The notes under the pieces are model-generated. The model was not told the DNA's origin. It saw nothing but the letters and a program-made list of their open reading frames with translations, and made no database searches. From contig NZ_LMMT01000003.1 of the NCBI RefSeq assembly GCF_001422365.1, positions 124,761 to 188,760 of the forward strand: 64,000 nucleotides of DNA. Direction: 5' to 3'. This stretch comes from Pseudorhodoferax sp. Leaf265. Lineage in GTDB: Bacteria; Pseudomonadota; Gammaproteobacteria; Burkholderiales; Burkholderiaceae_C. Positions 24,919-35,312 of this stretch are shown here, piece by piece. Both the position numbers and the translations under genes were made by a program. Numbering within the stretch: the first letter of the stretch is position 1; every line of letters begins with the position of its first letter.

Positions 24919-27479
24919 CAGTCCTCCTTGACGGCCAGCACCGCGTCGCGCCCCGCGGCCGCGCGGCCGGCCAGCCAGGCCGTCAACGTGCCCGCAGCGA
25001 CGACGGCCGCGCACAGCGCCAGCAGCCGACCCCAGGGGGCGTGCAGGTCCATGGTCCAGTGGAAGCTCTGCGGATTGACAACGTGCACCAGCACCACCGC
25101 CACCGCCAGGCCGAGCGCCAGGCCGGCGATGGCGCCGATCAGCGTCCAGGCCGCGCCTTCGCCGGCCACCACGGCCAGGATCTGCCGGCGCGTCAGGCCC
25201 AGGTGGGCGAGCAGGCCGAACTCCTTGCGCCGCGCCAGCACCTGGGCGCTGAAGCTGGCTGCCACGCCGAACAGGCCGATGCCGATGGCCACGGCCTGCA
25301 GCCAGTAGGTCACGGCGAAGCTGCGGTCGAAGATGCGCAGCGAGTTGGCGCGCAGGGCGCCGACCGAGGTGAACTCCAGCAGTGCGCCGGCGCCGGGGGC
25401 CTGCGCCTCGACCAGCGCCCGCAGGCGCTGCTGCAGGGCCGCGGCATCGGTGCCGGGCGCCAGCCACAGCGCGATGTCGTTGATGCGCAGGTCGCCCGAG
25501 AGCTGCTGGTAGGCCTGCTGCGGCACCACCACCGTGCCGAACTGGCGCACGTAGTCGCGCCACACGCCAGCCACGAACAGTGGCGGCGCGGTCGCCTGGG
25601 GGAACGCCGCGGCGGCCAGCGCGTCCAGCCGGCTGCCCGGCGTGGCGCCGTACAGGTCGACCATGGGCTCGCTGACGTACACGCCCAACATGCCGGGCGG
25701 CACCGGCAGCGCCGCGCCCACCAGCGGCAGGCTGCTGGCCGGGTCGGCGATGCTGCGCGCCAGCAGCTGCACGGCCGGCCGCTCGGGGTTGAGTTGCACG
25801 GCGCGCTGGCGCGTGGTGGCCACGCGGGCCACGCCTTCGCTGGCGGCCACCGCGGCCACGGTCTCTGGAGAGAAGAACAGCGCATCGCCGGCGGCCACGG
25901 CGGGGCGCAGGTACAGGTCGGCCGGCAGCACCTGGTCCAGCCAGTCGATCATGGATTCGCGAAAGCTCGCCACCATCACCGTCAGCGCGACCGCCAGGCT
26001 CAGCGCCGCGACCACCCCGCTGACGGCCACGGCCGCGCTCTCGCGCACGCGCCGCGCGCGCTCCACCGCGAGCAGCGGCAGCAGCCGCTGGGCCACGCGC
26101 GGCTGCAGCCGGTCGTACAGGGCCTGGATCAGCAGCGGCAGTGCCGTGATGCCGCCGACCAGCAACAGGGCGACCGAGACATAGGCGCCCAGCGCGATGC
26201 CACCCACCGGCGGCGCCAGCGCGAGCAGGCCGCCCAGCGCCAGCAGCACGAGGCTCCACAGCTGCCGGCGGCGGCCTGGCGGCGCATGGCCCAGGCCCTT
26301 GAGCGCCTGGGCAGGCGGCAGGTTCTGTGCGGCACGGGCCGGCCACCAGCCGCCGGCCAGTGTGGCGGCGATGCCCAGCAGGCCGTAGACCGCGGCGGCC
26401 GCCGGGCTCCACTGCAGCGGCGGGGCCGCCTGATTGAAGTAGCCGCCGCCCAGGTCGCCCCCGAGCAGCCGCAGGGCCGCGGCCGCCAGTGCCGTGCCCA
26501 GCGCCAGCCCGGACAGGCTGCCGACCAAGCCGAGCACCGCGGACTCGGCCAGCACCAGGTGCTGGCGCTCGCGGCCCGTGAGGCCCAGCACGCCCAGCAG
26601 TGCGAACTGTTGCGTGCGCCGCGCGACCGACAGCGACAGCACCGAGAACACCAGGAAGGCGCCCGTGAACAGCGCCACCAGCGCCAGCACCGTCAGGTTC
26701 ACGCGGTAGGCGCGCGAGAGGTTGCTGACGCGCTGCGCATCCTGGCCTGGCGTCTGCGCGCGCACCTCGGGCGGCAGGGCCAGCGCGGCCAGCACGGCGT
26801 CGCGCGCGGTGCCGGGCGCCAGCTGCACGTCGATGCGCGAGATTTCGCCGAGGCGCTCGAACAAATCCTGCGCGGCGCCGATGTCCATCACCGCCAGCGG
26901 CGGGCCGCCGGCCGCGACGGTGCCGGCCACGCGCACGGGTCGCAGCGCCAGGCCCTGTTGCAGCTGCACGCCATCCATGCCCAGCGCCTGCTGGGCGGCC
27001 GGGTTGAGGAACACCGTGGCCGGCGCGAACCAGGCTTCGCGCGCGCCGGCCAGGCCCGGCGTGGGCGCAGGCAGCAGCTGCGGCGCGAAGGCCGCCACGC
27101 GCAACGCGTCCAGGCCCAGCACGCGCAGCGGCACGCGCTGGGTGGCGCGGTCGGAGCCGGCCAGCGTCTGCAGCTCCAGCACGGGGCTGGCGTGGCGGAC
27201 CTGCGGATGGGCGGCCACGCGCGCGTACAGGTCTTCGTCGAACCCGCCCTGCGCAGCGCGCAGTTCCAGGTCGGGCTGGCCATTGACGCTGCGCACGGCG
27301 CTGGCGAACTCGTCCAGTGCCGAGGCGTTGATCAGGTGCACCGAGAAGGCCAGCGCCACGCCCAGCATCACGGCCAGCACGGCGGCCGCGTTGCGCCAGG
27401 GGTGCTGGCGCAGCTCCTGCCAGGAGTAGCTGGCCAGCAGCGTGCGCAGCACGCTGGCGGGCGCTTCAGCCCCGGGCAT
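24915..27479 (-). CDS. FtsX-type ABC transporter permease
   Basis: An 854-residue inner-membrane permease of the MacB/LolC/FtsX superfamily. It has an N-terminal helix (about residues 30-50), a large periplasmic domain, and a three-helix FtsX module beginning near residue 255 (LTVLALVALFTGAF). A second helix group sits in the middle, and a C-terminal FtsX module contains FGLLAHLGLTRRQI. This long duplicated layout resembles YbbP-like exporters. It overlaps its ATPase by 14 bases and the protease gene by 4. The substrate is unknown; lipoprotein or lipid extraction is likely from the family. Confidence 0.88.
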   Translation of the reverse strand: MPGAEAPASVLRTLLASYSWQELRQHPWRNAAAVLAVMLGVALAFSVHLINASALDEFASAVRSVNGQPDLELRAAQGGFDEDLYARVAAHPQVRHASPVLELQTLAGSDRATQRVPLRVLGLDALRVAAFAPQLLPAPTPGLAGAREAWFAPATVFLNPAAQQALGMDGVQLQQGLALRPVRVAGTVAAGGPPLAVMDIGAAQDLFERLGEISRIDVQLAPGTARDAVLAALALPPEVRAQTPGQDAQRVSNLSRAYRVNLTVLALVALFTGAFLVFSVLSLSVARRTQQFALLGVLGLTGRERQHLVLAESAVLGLVGSLSGLALGTALAAAALRLLGGDLGGGYFNQAAPPLQWSPAAAAVYGLLGIAATLAGGWWPARAAQNLPPAQALKGLGHAPPGRRRQLWSLVLLALGGLLALAPPVGGIALGAYVSVALLLVGGITALPLLIQALYDRLQPRVAQRLLPLLAVERARRVRESAAVAVSGVVAALSLAVALTVMVASFRESMIDWLDQVLPADLYLRPAVAAGDALFFSPETVAAVAASEGVARVATTRQRAVQLNPERPAVQLLARSIADPASSLPLVGAALPVPPGMLGVYVSEPMVDLYGATPGSRLDALAAAAFPQATAPPLFVAGVWRDYVRQFGTVVVPQQAYQQLSGDLRINDIALWLAPGTDAAALQQRLRALVEAQAPGAGALLEFTSVGALRANSLRIFDRSFAVTYWLQAVAIGIGLFGVAASFSAQVLARRKEFGLLAHLGLTRRQILAVVAGEGAAWTLIGAIAGLALGLAVAVVLVHVVNPQSFHWTMDLHAPWGRLLALCAAVVAAGTLTAWLAGRAAAGRDAVLAVKEDW

Positions 27480-28131
27480 CGGCGATGCCCTGCGCCGTCA
27501 GGTGCAGCACGCGGTCGGCGCGTGCGGCCGCGGCCTCCGAATGCGTCACGAGCACGAGCGCGGCGCCGTGGGCACGCACCTGAGCGATCAGCAGGTCCAT
27601 CACGCGCGCGGCCGTGCCCGGATCCAGGTTGCCGGTAGGCTCGTCGGCCAGCAGCAGGGCCGGGCGGTGCACCAGCGCGCGCGCGATCGCCACGCGCTGC
27701 AGCTGGCCGCCGCTGAGCTGCTGGGGCAGCCGCGCGGCGAGGCCCTGCAAGCCGACGGCGTCCAGCATGGCATCGACCGCGGCGGCCGCGTCGTGCCGGC
27801 CCAGCAGCATCAGCGGCAGCGCCACGTTCTGCGCCACGTCCAGGTGCGGCAACACGTGGAAGGCCTGGAACACGAAGCCCAGCGCCTGCCGGCGCAGCCG
27901 CGCGCGCGCGTCGTCGTCCAGCGCCGCGAGGTCTTTGCCTGCCAGCAGCACGCGGCCGGCATCCCAGTGGTCCAGCCCGGCCATGCAGTTGAGCAGAGTG
28001 GACTTGCCCACGCCGGATTCGCCGACGATGGCGACGAACTCACCCGGTGCCACGCGCAGCGTGACATCGGCGAACACCGTGGCCTCGCCGTAGCGCTTGG
28101 CCAGCCCGTCCACCGCCAGGGCCGGCGTCAT
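27466..28131 (-). CDS. ABC transporter ATP-binding protein (LolD/YbbA-like)
   Basis: A 221-residue nucleotide-binding subunit that powers the adjacent permease. The motifs are complete: Walker [11 protein letters not shown]-loop FVFQAF, signature LSGGQLQRV, Walker [10 protein letters not shown] and the switch His in VTHSE. The sequence falls in the LolD/MacB/YbbA group of mechanotransmission ATPases. The ATG overlaps the miaA stop by 4 bases. No membrane-fusion protein is encoded nearby, in keeping with LolCDE or YbbAP systems rather than MacAB. Confidence 0.92.
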   Translation of the reverse strand: MTPALAVDGLAKRYGEATVFADVTLRVAPGEFVAIVGESGVGKSTLLNCMAGLDHWDAGRVLLAGKDLAALDDDARARLRRQALGFVFQAFHVLPHLDVAQNVALPLMLLGRHDAAAAVDAMLDAVGLQGLAARLPQQLSGGQLQRVAIARALVHRPALLLADEPTGNLDPGTAARVMDLLIAQVRAHGAALVLVTHSEAAAARADRVLHLTAQGIADARG

Positions 28132-29069
28132 GCGATGCGCTCCAGCACCTGGGCCAGCGCGTCGGGCGCGTCGCAGGCCACGGCCTCGCGCGCCGGCATG
28201 GCGCGCAGCCAGGTGATCTGCCGCTTGGCCAGCTGGCGCGTGGCGGCGATGCCCTGCTCGCGCAGTGCGGTCAGCGCGGCCGGTGGCAGCGGGGCGTCGG
28301 GCGCGGGCAGGGCGTCCAGCGCCTGCCAGGCCTGGCGGTAGCCCACGCAGCGCATGGACGGCAGTTCGGCATGCAGGTCGCCGCGCGCGCGCAGGGCGCG
28401 CACCTCGTCGAGGAAGCCGCCGGCCAACATGGCGTCGAAGCGCTCGGCGATGCGGGCGTGCAGCCAGCCGCGCTCGCGCGGCTCCAGCGTGACGAGGAGG
28501 TGGCGCGGCGCGGCCTGGGGGTCGCGCACGCCGTGGAAGGACGACAGCGGCCGGCCCGTCACCCGCCAGACTTCGAGCGCGCGCTGGATGCGCTGGGAAT
28601 CGTTGGGGGCGAGCCGGGCCGCGGTGGCGGGATCGTGCAGGGCCAGCTCGGCATGCATGGCGGGCCAGCCGCGCGCGGTGGCCTCGGCCTCGAGCGCGGC
28701 GCGCTGCGCGGGGTCGGCCGGCGGCATCGCGTCCAGCCCCTCGATGAGCGCCTTGAAGTAGAGCATGGTGCCGCCCACCAGCAGGGGCAGCGCGCCGCGC
28801 GCGCGGATCTCGGCCGAAAGGCGTGTGGCGTCGGCGACGAAGCGCGCTGCGCTGTAGGCCTCGGACGGGTCGAGGATGTCGATCAGGTGGTGCGGCACGG
28901 CCGCGCGCTCGGCGGGCGTGGGCTTGGCCGTGCCGATGTCCATGCCGCGGTAGACCAGGGCCGAATCCACGCTGACGATCTCCACCGGCCGGCGCGCGGC
29001 GATGGCCAGCGCGGCTGCGGTCTTGCCGGAGGCGGTGGGGCCGGCCAGGCCGATCCAGTGGATGTCCAC
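28128..29069 (-). CDS. miaA: tRNA dimethylallyltransferase MiaA
   Basis: Adds an isopentenyl group from DMAPP to A37 of tRNAs reading UNN codons. The 313-residue protein has the P-loop GPTASGKT, the [16 protein letters not shown] substrate motif, and the [11 protein letters not shown] stretch. Its DMAPP donor comes from the MEP pathway to which ispD and ispF here belong. In many proteobacteria miaA directly follows mutL; here a chemoreceptor and a hydrolase lie between them. It overlaps the downstream ATPase gene by 4 bases. Confidence 0.96.
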   Translation of the reverse strand: MDIHWIGLAGPTASGKTAAALAIAARRPVEIVSVDSALVYRGMDIGTAKPTPAERAAVPHHLIDILDPSEAYSAARFVADATRLSAEIRARGALPLLVGGTMLYFKALIEGLDAMPPADPAQRAALEAEATARGWPAMHAELALHDPATAARLAPNDSQRIQRALEVWRVTGRPLSSFHGVRDPQAAPRHLLVTLEPRERGWLHARIAERFDAMLAGGFLDEVRALRARGDLHAELPSMRCVGYRQAWQALDALPAPDAPLPPAALTALREQGIAATRQLAKRQITWLRAMPAREAVACDAPDALAQVLERIA

Positions 29070-29082
29070 GGTGGTGGCGGCC

Positions 29083-29154
29083 TCAGCGCCGCGCTGCGGC
29101 GGTGGGCAGCAGGCAGGGCAGGGCGATGGTCAGGAGAAGGCGGGGCGGGCGCAT
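29083..29154 (-). CDS. Tiny signal-peptide-like ORF upstream of miaA
   Basis: An ATG-initiated frame of 23 codons encoding a basic start, a hydrophobic core and an AxA-like end ([20 protein letters not shown]), stopping 13 bases before the miaA start. It could be a leader peptide, a remnant of a deleted exported protein, or chance. No clear ribosome-binding site supports it. Confidence 0.25.
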   Translation of the reverse strand: MRPPRLLLTIALPCLLPTAAARR

Positions 29155-29276
29155 GGTGTCGAGGCGGGGCGGACGGGCGGCACGCCGTGGCATGCCGGGC
29201 CCGCGATTGTGGCAAAGCCACGCTGCACCCTGCCCATTTCCGTACGCGCGCCGCATGTGTCGGCGCGCTCACCCGC

Positions 29277-31103
29277 TCAGAAGCTCTCCCACTCGCCTTC
29301 TTCGTTCTTGGCAGGAGCCTTGGCGGCCGGCAGTGCCCTGGGTGCCGCGGCGGCAGGCTGGGCCCGCACGCCGGCTGGCGCGGGGGCGGGCTTCGCGGCC
29401 ACACGCGGTGCCGGGGTGGTGGCGGGGCGGGTTGCCAACGTCGGGGCGCGGGCCGAGATAGGGGCGCGGGCCGAGACAGGGGCGCGGCCCGGCACCGGGG
29501 CGCGGACCGGGGCCGCGGCGCGGGCTGGCGCCGGGGCTGCAGGCGGTGCCATCGCCGCACCGTCGCGCAGCTGGAACACCGCCATGGCCTGCACCAGTTG
29601 CTGGGCCTGGTGGCGCAGGCTGTCGGCGGCGGCGGCGGACTGCTCGACCAGGGCCGCGTTCTTCTGCGTGGTCTGGTCCATCTCGGTGATGGCCTGGCCG
29701 ATCTGCTCGACGCCCGAACTCTGCTCGCTGCTGGCCGCGCTGATCTCGCCCACGATGTCGGTGACGCGACGGATCGCGGCGACGACTTCCTCCATGGTGC
29801 TGCCGGCCTGGTCCACCAGCGTGGTGCCCTGTTGCACGCGTTCCACGCTGGCGCCGATCAGCGTCTTGATCTCGCGCGCCGCCTCGGCCGAGCGGCCGGC
29901 CAGGCTGCGCACCTCGGTGGCCACCACGGCGAAGCCGCGGCCCTGCTCGCCGGCGCGTGCCGCCTCCACGGCCGCGTTCAGCGCCAGGATGTTGGTCTGG
30001 AAGGCGATGGAGTCGATCACGCCGATGATGTCGGCGATGCGGTCCGAGCTTTCGTGGATGCCCTTCATGGTCGCCACCACGCGCGAGACCACCTCGCCGC
30101 CCTTGCTCGCGACGGACGAGGCATTGGCCGCAAGCGCATTCGCCTGGCGCGCGTTGTCGGCGTTCTGGCGCACGGTGGAGCTGAGTTCCTCCATGGAGGC
30201 GGCCGTCTCCTCCAGCGCCGAGGCCTGCTGCTCGGTGCGGCCGGACAGGTCGTTGTTGCCCGCCGCGATCTCGCTGCTGGCCGTGGACACGCCCTCGGCG
30301 CTGCTGCGCACGCCCGAGACCACCGTGGCCAGTTGTTGCTGCATCTCCTTCAGCGCGGCCAGCAAGGCAGTGGCCTCGTCGCGGCCATGCACCTGGATGT
30401 CTTCGGTCAGGTCGCCGGCCGCCACCCGGCGCGCCGCGCTGCCGGCCTGCGCCAGCGGGCCGGTGATGCTGCGCGTGAGCAACCAGGCGAACAGGGCCAC
30501 CAGCCCCAGTGCCACGACGGCGAAGCCGACCAGGATGGACTGCCCCAGCGCCGCCTGGTCTGCGGTCGCGCGCAGCGAGCCCTCGTAGATCTTGTGCTGG
30601 CCTTCCTCGAAGCGCTGCAGGGCGGCGTCGTATTGGTCGGCCAGCGGGCGCAACTGGGTGCCCAGCAGTGCCGCCACATCCTCGCCGGCCTGGCGCCGCT
30701 TGATCAGTTGGGCACGGGGGCTGCGGTAGGCCTCGCGCCGGGCGTTGATCTCGGCGATCTGGGCCTTTTCCTCCTCCGTCACGGCCAGCTGGCCGATGCG
30801 CTCGCTGACCTCGGAGATGCGCTTGGAGGTGCGGTCCATCTGCGCGATCCATGACGGGATGCGGCTCACATCGGCCTCGAGCAGCGTGGATTGGGTGCGC
30901 ACCCAGTTCATCTCGATGTTCTGGCGCCAGCGTTCGGCCAGGCGCAGCTTCTCGCTGTCCAGGGTGCCCAGCCGCTGGGCGTCGGCGGCGGTCTGCTGCA
31001 GCCGCCAGTAGCCGACAGCGGCGCTGACGGCAATGACCAGCAGCAGGATGCTGAAGGCCAGCGTCAGCCGGGCGCCAATGCGCAGTTGACGCAGGCCACT
31101 CAT
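29277..31103 (-). CDS. Methyl-accepting chemotaxis protein with C-terminal CheR-tether
   Basis: A 608-residue transmembrane chemoreceptor. TM1 is at about residues 13-33. A periplasmic four-helix-bundle type ligand domain of about 155 residues follows, then TM2 at 189-209, a HAMP domain, and a cytoplasmic signalling domain with the conserved tip ([20 protein letters not shown]). After the signalling domain, about 60 residues of Ala/Pro/Arg-rich linker lead to a final EGEWESF. This resembles the xWxxF pentapeptide that tethers CheR and CheB in high-abundance receptors. The linker is encoded partly by an 18-base tandem repeat. The ligand is unknown. Confidence 0.93.
   Translation of the reverse strand: MSGLRQLRIGARLTLAFSILLLVIAVSAAVGYWRLQQTAADAQRLGTLDSEKLRLAERWRQNIEMNWVRTQSTLLEADVSRIPSWIAQMDRTSKRISEVSERIGQLAVTEEEKAQIAEINARREAYRSPRAQLIKRRQAGEDVAALLGTQLRPLADQYDAALQRFEEGQHKIYEGSLRATADQAALGQSILVGFAVVALGLVALFAWLLTRSITGPLAQAGSAARRVAAGDLTEDIQVHGRDEATALLAALKEMQQQLATVVSGVRSSAEGVSTASSEIAAGNNDLSGRTEQQASALEETAASMEELSSTVRQNADNARQANALAANASSVASKGGEVVSRVVATMKGIHESSDRIADIIGVIDSIAFQTNILALNAAVEAARAGEQGRGFAVVATEVRSLAGRSAEAAREIKTLIGASVERVQQGTTLVDQAGSTMEEVVAAIRRVTDIVGEISAASSEQSSGVEQIGQAITEMDQTTQKNAALVEQSAAAADSLRHQAQQLVQAMAVFQLRDGAAMAPPAAPAPARAAAPVRAPVPGRAPVSARAPISARAPTLATRPATTPAPRVAAKPAPAPAGVRAQPAAAAPRALPAAKAPAKNEEGEWESF
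29443..29514 (+). repeat. Four-copy 18-bp tandem repeat in the chemoreceptor tail
   Basis: Copies begin at 29443, 29461, 29479 and 29497. The first two differ by a single base and the last two are diverged; each begins GGGGCGCGG. On the minus strand each encodes a hexapeptide centred on RAP. The repeat lies in the flexible linker before the CheR-binding pentapeptide, so copy-number change would alter tether length without shifting frame. Confidence 0.8.
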
Positions 31104-31303
31104 GCTGCGCTCCCGTGGGCCGTGGCGTGTACGCCGCCAGGCAGCGCAGAACCGGTCCGGACATGTACTTCGTCTTGGTGCACAACAAGCCTCCCGAGAG
31201 CCTAGAGTGCGCCGATTATGGGCATTCGCGCGCTTATCGATGTACTCGCTTGCCCCAACTGCGCAGGAACTGAGCGGAAGAACAACACTCGGGAAGCTTG
31301 CCC

Positions 31304-32203
31304 CTATTCGCCGGCCTGAGCCAGCGTGCCGGCCGGGGGCCAGCCGAACAGCTGCTGCAGGGCGGTGCGGTACTGCGCCTGGCCGCGCACGATGGTGTTG
31401 TGGTGCGTGCCGCCATCGACCACGACGAAGGCCTTGGGTTCCTGCGCGGCCTCGTACAGGCGCCGGCCGAGGTCGGGCTTGATCAGGCTGTCGTTGGAGC
31501 CGTGCACCACCAGCAGGGGCGCTCCGATGTGGGGCACCTTGCGGATGGACTCCATGCGCTGCGTGATGAGCCAGCCGATCGGCAGCCAGCCCCATTTCAT
31601 GCTGGCCGCCACCTCGGGGATGGAGGTGAAGGTGCCTTCGACGAGCACGCCGCGCTCGTCCTTGACCTTGGAGGCCAGGTCGATCGCGATGGCGCCGCCC
31701 AGCGAGTGGCCGAAGATGTAGCGCGGCCGGTCGGGGTAGCGGGCGGCCAGCCAGTCCCAGGCGGCGCGGGCGTCCTCGAAGGCGCGGTCCTCGGAGGGCA
31801 GCTCCGAGGTGCTTTTTCCGAAGCCGCGGTAGTCGATCGCCAGCACCGAGAAGCCCAGTTGCTGCATGGCGCGCATGCGTGGTGCCGAGCCCTGCACGTT
31901 CCAGCGCGCGCCATGCAGGTACAGCAGGATGGGCGCCTGCGCACCGTCTGCGTGCAGTGCCGATTCGTTCTCCAGCCACAGGCCGTGCAGGCGCACGGCT
32001 TCCTTGGAAACCTTGGAATCGAAGCCGATCCAGACCTCCTCCATGCCCTCGGCGCTGGCGGCGCTGCCGCCCCAGGCGCGGTCGCCCGGTTGGAAGATCC
32101 AGTCGCGCTGGCGCTCGTCGAGGAGGCTGCAACCCGTGACCGCACCCAGTGACAGGGTCGAGCACAGCAAGGCGATCAGGGAAAGGCGGCGCATGGCAGG
32201 CAC
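31304..32203 (-). CDS. Lipoprotein alpha/beta hydrolase
   Basis: A 299-residue protein with a lipoprotein signal (lipobox AVTGC, Cys at about residue 25) and an alpha/beta hydrolase domain. The nucleophile elbow is GHSLGG, the HG oxyanion region LYLHGARWN, and likely acid and His are in HGSNDSLI and GGTHHN. It belongs to the BEM46/YfhR-like serine hydrolases. An alternative start at the second Met (32194) is equally good. It lies between mutL and the chemoreceptor on the same strand; there is no clear functional link to either. The 200-base gap downstream holds no gene. Confidence 0.85.
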   Translation of the reverse strand: MPAMRRLSLIALLCSTLSLGAVTGCSLLDERQRDWIFQPGDRAWGGSAASAEGMEEVWIGFDSKVSKEAVRLHGLWLENESALHADGAQAPILLYLHGARWNVQGSAPRMRAMQQLGFSVLAIDYRGFGKSTSELPSEDRAFEDARAAWDWLAARYPDRPRYIFGHSLGGAIAIDLASKVKDERGVLVEGTFTSIPEVAASMKWGWLPIGWLITQRMESIRKVPHIGAPLLVVHGSNDSLIKPDLGRRLYEAAQEPKAFVVVDGGTHHNTIVRGQAQYRTALQQLFGWPPAGTLAQAGE

Positions 32204-32275
32204 TGACTTCGTTTGTGCGGCGTAAGTTCAATCCTACGCAGCGCAAGCACGATCGAGGCCAGGCCCGGCGACCGT

Positions 32276-34192
32276 TCAGCGCCCCCGCAGGAACAGCTGG
32301 TCGAGTTCCCGCACGCTGATCTGGCGCCAGGTCGGCCGGCCGTGGTTGCACTGGTCGGAGCGCTCGGTGGCCTCCATCTGGCGCAGCAGGCCGTTCATCT
32401 CCTCCAGCGTGAGCCGGCGGTTGGCACGCACAGCGCCATGGCAGGCCATGGTGGCCAGCAGTTCGTTGCGGGCGCGCTGCACCACGCCGCTGGCGTCGTG
32501 CTGGGCCAGTTCGGCCAGCACGCTGCGCGCCAGCGCCACGGCGTCGCCCTGGGCCAGGCTGGCCGGCACGGCGCGCACGGCCAGCGTGCGCGCCGAAAAC
32601 GGCGCCACGTCCAAGCCGAGCTGGAGCAGCGTGTCGGCATGCGCCTCGGCCGCAGCCAGCTCGGTCGGCGTGGCCGCGAAGGTGGCCGGGATCAGCAGCG
32701 GCTGGCTGGCCATGGCGGCGTCGTCCGCCTGCGCCTTGAGCCGCTCGTACACGATGCGTTCGTGCGCGGCATGCATGTCGACGACCACCAGGCCCTGCTG
32801 GTTCTCGGCCAGGATGTAGATGCCTTGCAACTGGGCCAGCGCACGGCCGAGCGGCCAGGCGGGAGTGTCGGCCGGTGCCGGCTGGGCCGGTGCCGGCCCG
32901 CGTCCGGGCGTGGGCCTGCGCTCGGCATCGCGCGCGTCTGCCTCGGGCAGGGTGGCGAGCTCCGCAACGGAGTCCACCGCAGCTTCGCCTGCCCAGCGCG
33001 GGGCGGGTTCGGCCACGCGGGCGGCCGGCGCCGGGCTCCAGGGGGTGAAATCGGCCGCGGGCGCGCGCTCGGCGAACACCATGGAGGGCTGCTGCCACGG
33101 TGGCACCACCGTCACCCGCGGGGCCAGGGGAAGCTGCGGGGCCGGTTGGGCCAGCGCGGCGCGCGGCGCGGCCAGCGCCTGGTCGATGGCGCGGCGCACG
33201 GCCTGGTGCACCTCGCGGCTGTCACGAAAGCGCACCTCGATCTTGGTCGGGTGCACGTTCACGTCCACGCGCGTGGGGTCCATGTCCACGTAGAGCGCGT
33301 AGACCGGCTGGCGCTGGCCGTGCAGCACGTCCTCGTAGGCGCTGCGCGCGCCATGCGCGAGCACCTTGTCGCGCACGAAGCGGCCGTTGACGTAGGCGAA
33401 CTGGTGGTCGCCGCGCGTGCGCGCCGCGTCCGGGATGCCGGCGCGCCCGCGCACACGGATCAGCGGGCCGCCCCCTTCGGATTGCGCGCTGCTGCGGTAG
33501 TCCACCAGCACCGAGCGTTCGCAGAAGTCCTCGCCCAGCACGTCGGCCAGGCGCTGGTCCATGCCGGCGTCCTCGCTGTCGGCTGCGGCGCGCCATTGTT
33601 CCACCAGCTTGCCCTCGTGCCAGATGGCGAAACCCACGTCGGGCCGCGCCAGGGCGTGGCGGCGCACGGCCTCGATGCAGTGGGCCAGCTCGGTCGCGTC
33701 GGTCTTGAGGAACTTGCGCCGCGCCGGTGTGCTGAAGAACAGCTCCTTGACCTCCACCGTGGTGCCGACGGCGCGGGCAATGGGCTTCATCTCGCCGGTG
33801 CGCCCGTCCAGCAGCATGGCGTGCGGCTGCTCGGCCGTGCGCGAGGCGATCGCCATGTCGGAGACCGAATTGATCGCCGCCAGCGCCTCGCCGCGAAAGC
33901 CCATGGTGGCCACGCTCTCGAGTTCCTGCAGGTTGCCGATCTTGCTGGTGGCGTGGCGCTTGAGCGCCAGCGGCAGGTCGGCCATGGGAATGCCGATGCC
34001 GTCGTCCTCCACGGCGATCAGGCGCACGCCGCCGGCCAGCAGGCGCAGCGTGATCTGGCGCGCGCCGGCATCGAGCGCGTTGTCGACGAGTTCACGCACC
34101 ACCGAGGCCGGTCGCTCGACCACCTCGCCGGCGGCGATCTGGCTGATCAGCTCGTCGGGCAGTTCGCGGATCTGGCGGCGTTCGCTGCTCAT
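32276..34192 (-). CDS. mutL: DNA mismatch repair protein MutL
   Basis: A 638-residue mismatch-repair ATPase linking MutS to strand incision. N-terminal GHKL motifs are intact: [23 protein letters not shown] and GFRGEAL. The C-terminal domain carries [12 protein letters not shown], matching the DQHA(X)2E(X)4E endonuclease motif with Met for Gln, and a downstream CHGAVRA metal-site motif. This suggests a nicking MutL of the kind found in species without MutH. The ATG overlaps the stop of the upstream membrane zinc-ribbon gene by 4 bases. Confidence 0.96.
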   Translation of the reverse strand: MSSERRQIRELPDELISQIAAGEVVERPASVVRELVDNALDAGARQITLRLLAGGVRLIAVEDDGIGIPMADLPLALKRHATSKIGNLQELESVATMGFRGEALAAINSVSDMAIASRTAEQPHAMLLDGRTGEMKPIARAVGTTVEVKELFFSTPARRKFLKTDATELAHCIEAVRRHALARPDVGFAIWHEGKLVEQWRAAADSEDAGMDQRLADVLGEDFCERSVLVDYRSSAQSEGGGPLIRVRGRAGIPDAARTRGDHQFAYVNGRFVRDKVLAHGARSAYEDVLHGQRQPVYALYVDMDPTRVDVNVHPTKIEVRFRDSREVHQAVRRAIDQALAAPRAALAQPAPQLPLAPRVTVVPPWQQPSMVFAERAPAADFTPWSPAPAARVAEPAPRWAGEAAVDSVAELATLPEADARDAERRPTPGRGPAPAQPAPADTPAWPLGRALAQLQGIYILAENQQGLVVVDMHAAHERIVYERLKAQADDAAMASQPLLIPATFAATPTELAAAEAHADTLLQLGLDVAPFSARTLAVRAVPASLAQGDAVALARSVLAELAQHDASGVVQRARNELLATMACHGAVRANRRLTLEEMNGLLRQMEATERSDQCNHGRPTWRQISVRELDQLFLRGR

Positions 34193-35274
34193 TGCAGGGC
34201 CTGGCCGCAGGCGGCGCATTGGGTGTCGCTGGCGCGCACGTTGGTGCCGCAGGCAGGGCAGGTCGCCGGCGGCTTGGGCGGTTCGGCCGGCTGCGCGGCA
34301 TTGGCGGCCGCGGCGCGGGCGCGCTCGGCCACGCGCTGGGCGCGCGCCTGGGCCTGCTCCTGCATGCCGCGCGCCCTGTCGACGGCGTAGGCCAGGTGGG
34401 CGTCTACATGGGCCTGCTCGGCCGCCAGGTCCAGACCGTCCAGCGCGCGCAGGTAGACGCTGCTGACGCCGCGCAGGTAGACCAGGCCCGGCAGCGTGCA
34501 GGCGGCCGCGAACAGAACGCCGCTGCCGAAACCGGCGGCCGCCGCGTGCGCGCCGCCGCTGCCCATGCCGAAGCTGCCCATGTCGATGTTGCCCAGGATG
34601 GGCGCGGAAATGCCGGCCGTGATGGCCACGCCGCCGAACAGGATGGTGCCGATCAACAGGCCGATGAGGGCGGCGATGAGCGACACCACGAGCATCAGCA
34701 GCAGCACCATGCCAAGCCGGCGCCGCGCGATGGCAATGAGCTGGCTCACGCATTCCATGGCCGTGGCGCCGTTCCACACCGAGGGTGCCGACAGCGGAAA
34801 CACCACCATGGGCAGCGCGAACAGCGCCACGCCGGTCAGCACCACGGCCACCGGGAACACGAAGGCGTACAGCAGCGGCCCCAGCAGGGGCAGCTTGCAC
34901 AGGAACACCACCACCATGAGCACCAGCACGCCGGCCAGGTACAGGCCCGCGATCCACAGGTAGACCAGCAACAGGCGGTGCGAATGCGTGAGCGAATGCG
35001 AGACGGCTTCGACGATGGAGCGCGAGCGCACGCCGTGGGCTTCGTCCATCAGCATCACGCCGGCGGCATTCACGCCGTAGAACAGCACGGCATAGGCTGC
35101 CACCGCGAACAGCGCGACGAAGAAGTAGCTGACGCCGGCCAGCAGCGTGCCCAGGCCCATGACCATGGCGCCCGCGACCAGCGTGACCAGCAGCAGCACG
35201 AGCGCGCGCCAGTTGCGCATGGCGTCGATGCTGTCGACGAGGCTGCTGCTGTCCTTGACCTGTTGGGAAAGCAC
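34189..35274 (-). CDS. Multi-pass membrane protein with C-terminal zinc ribbon
   Basis: A 361-residue protein with about six predicted hydrophobic helices in the first 270 residues. A charged Ala-rich coiled stretch (MQEQAQARAQRVAERARAAA) follows, then a C-terminal zinc ribbon with the pairs CPAC and CAAC. The family is unnamed and its function unknown. The gene lies 38 bases after another zinc-ribbon membrane protein and overlaps mutL by 4 bases, so all three are likely co-transcribed. The zinc ribbon would face the cytoplasm if the even helix number holds. Confidence 0.8.
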   Translation of the reverse strand: MLSQQVKDSSSLVDSIDAMRNWRALVLLLVTLVAGAMVMGLGTLLAGVSYFFVALFAVAAYAVLFYGVNAAGVMLMDEAHGVRSRSIVEAVSHSLTHSHRLLLVYLWIAGLYLAGVLVLMVVVFLCKLPLLGPLLYAFVFPVAVVLTGVALFALPMVVFPLSAPSVWNGATAMECVSQLIAIARRRLGMVLLLMLVVSLIAALIGLLIGTILFGGVAITAGISAPILGNIDMGSFGMGSGGAHAAAAGFGSGVLFAAACTLPGLVYLRGVSSVYLRALDGLDLAAEQAHVDAHLAYAVDRARGMQEQAQARAQRVAERARAAAANAAQPAEPPKPPATCPACGTNVRASDTQCAACGQALQ

Positions 35275-35312
35275 GGGCTGGGTACTCCTGAAGTTGGCTG
35301 CGGCGCGGCCGG

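Noticed and set aside
31190-31240. Flagellar sigma-28 promoter for the chemoreceptor (GCCGATTA-like motif)
   Set aside because: The motif is on the plus strand, opposite to the chemoreceptor gene, and has no properly spaced -35 partner.
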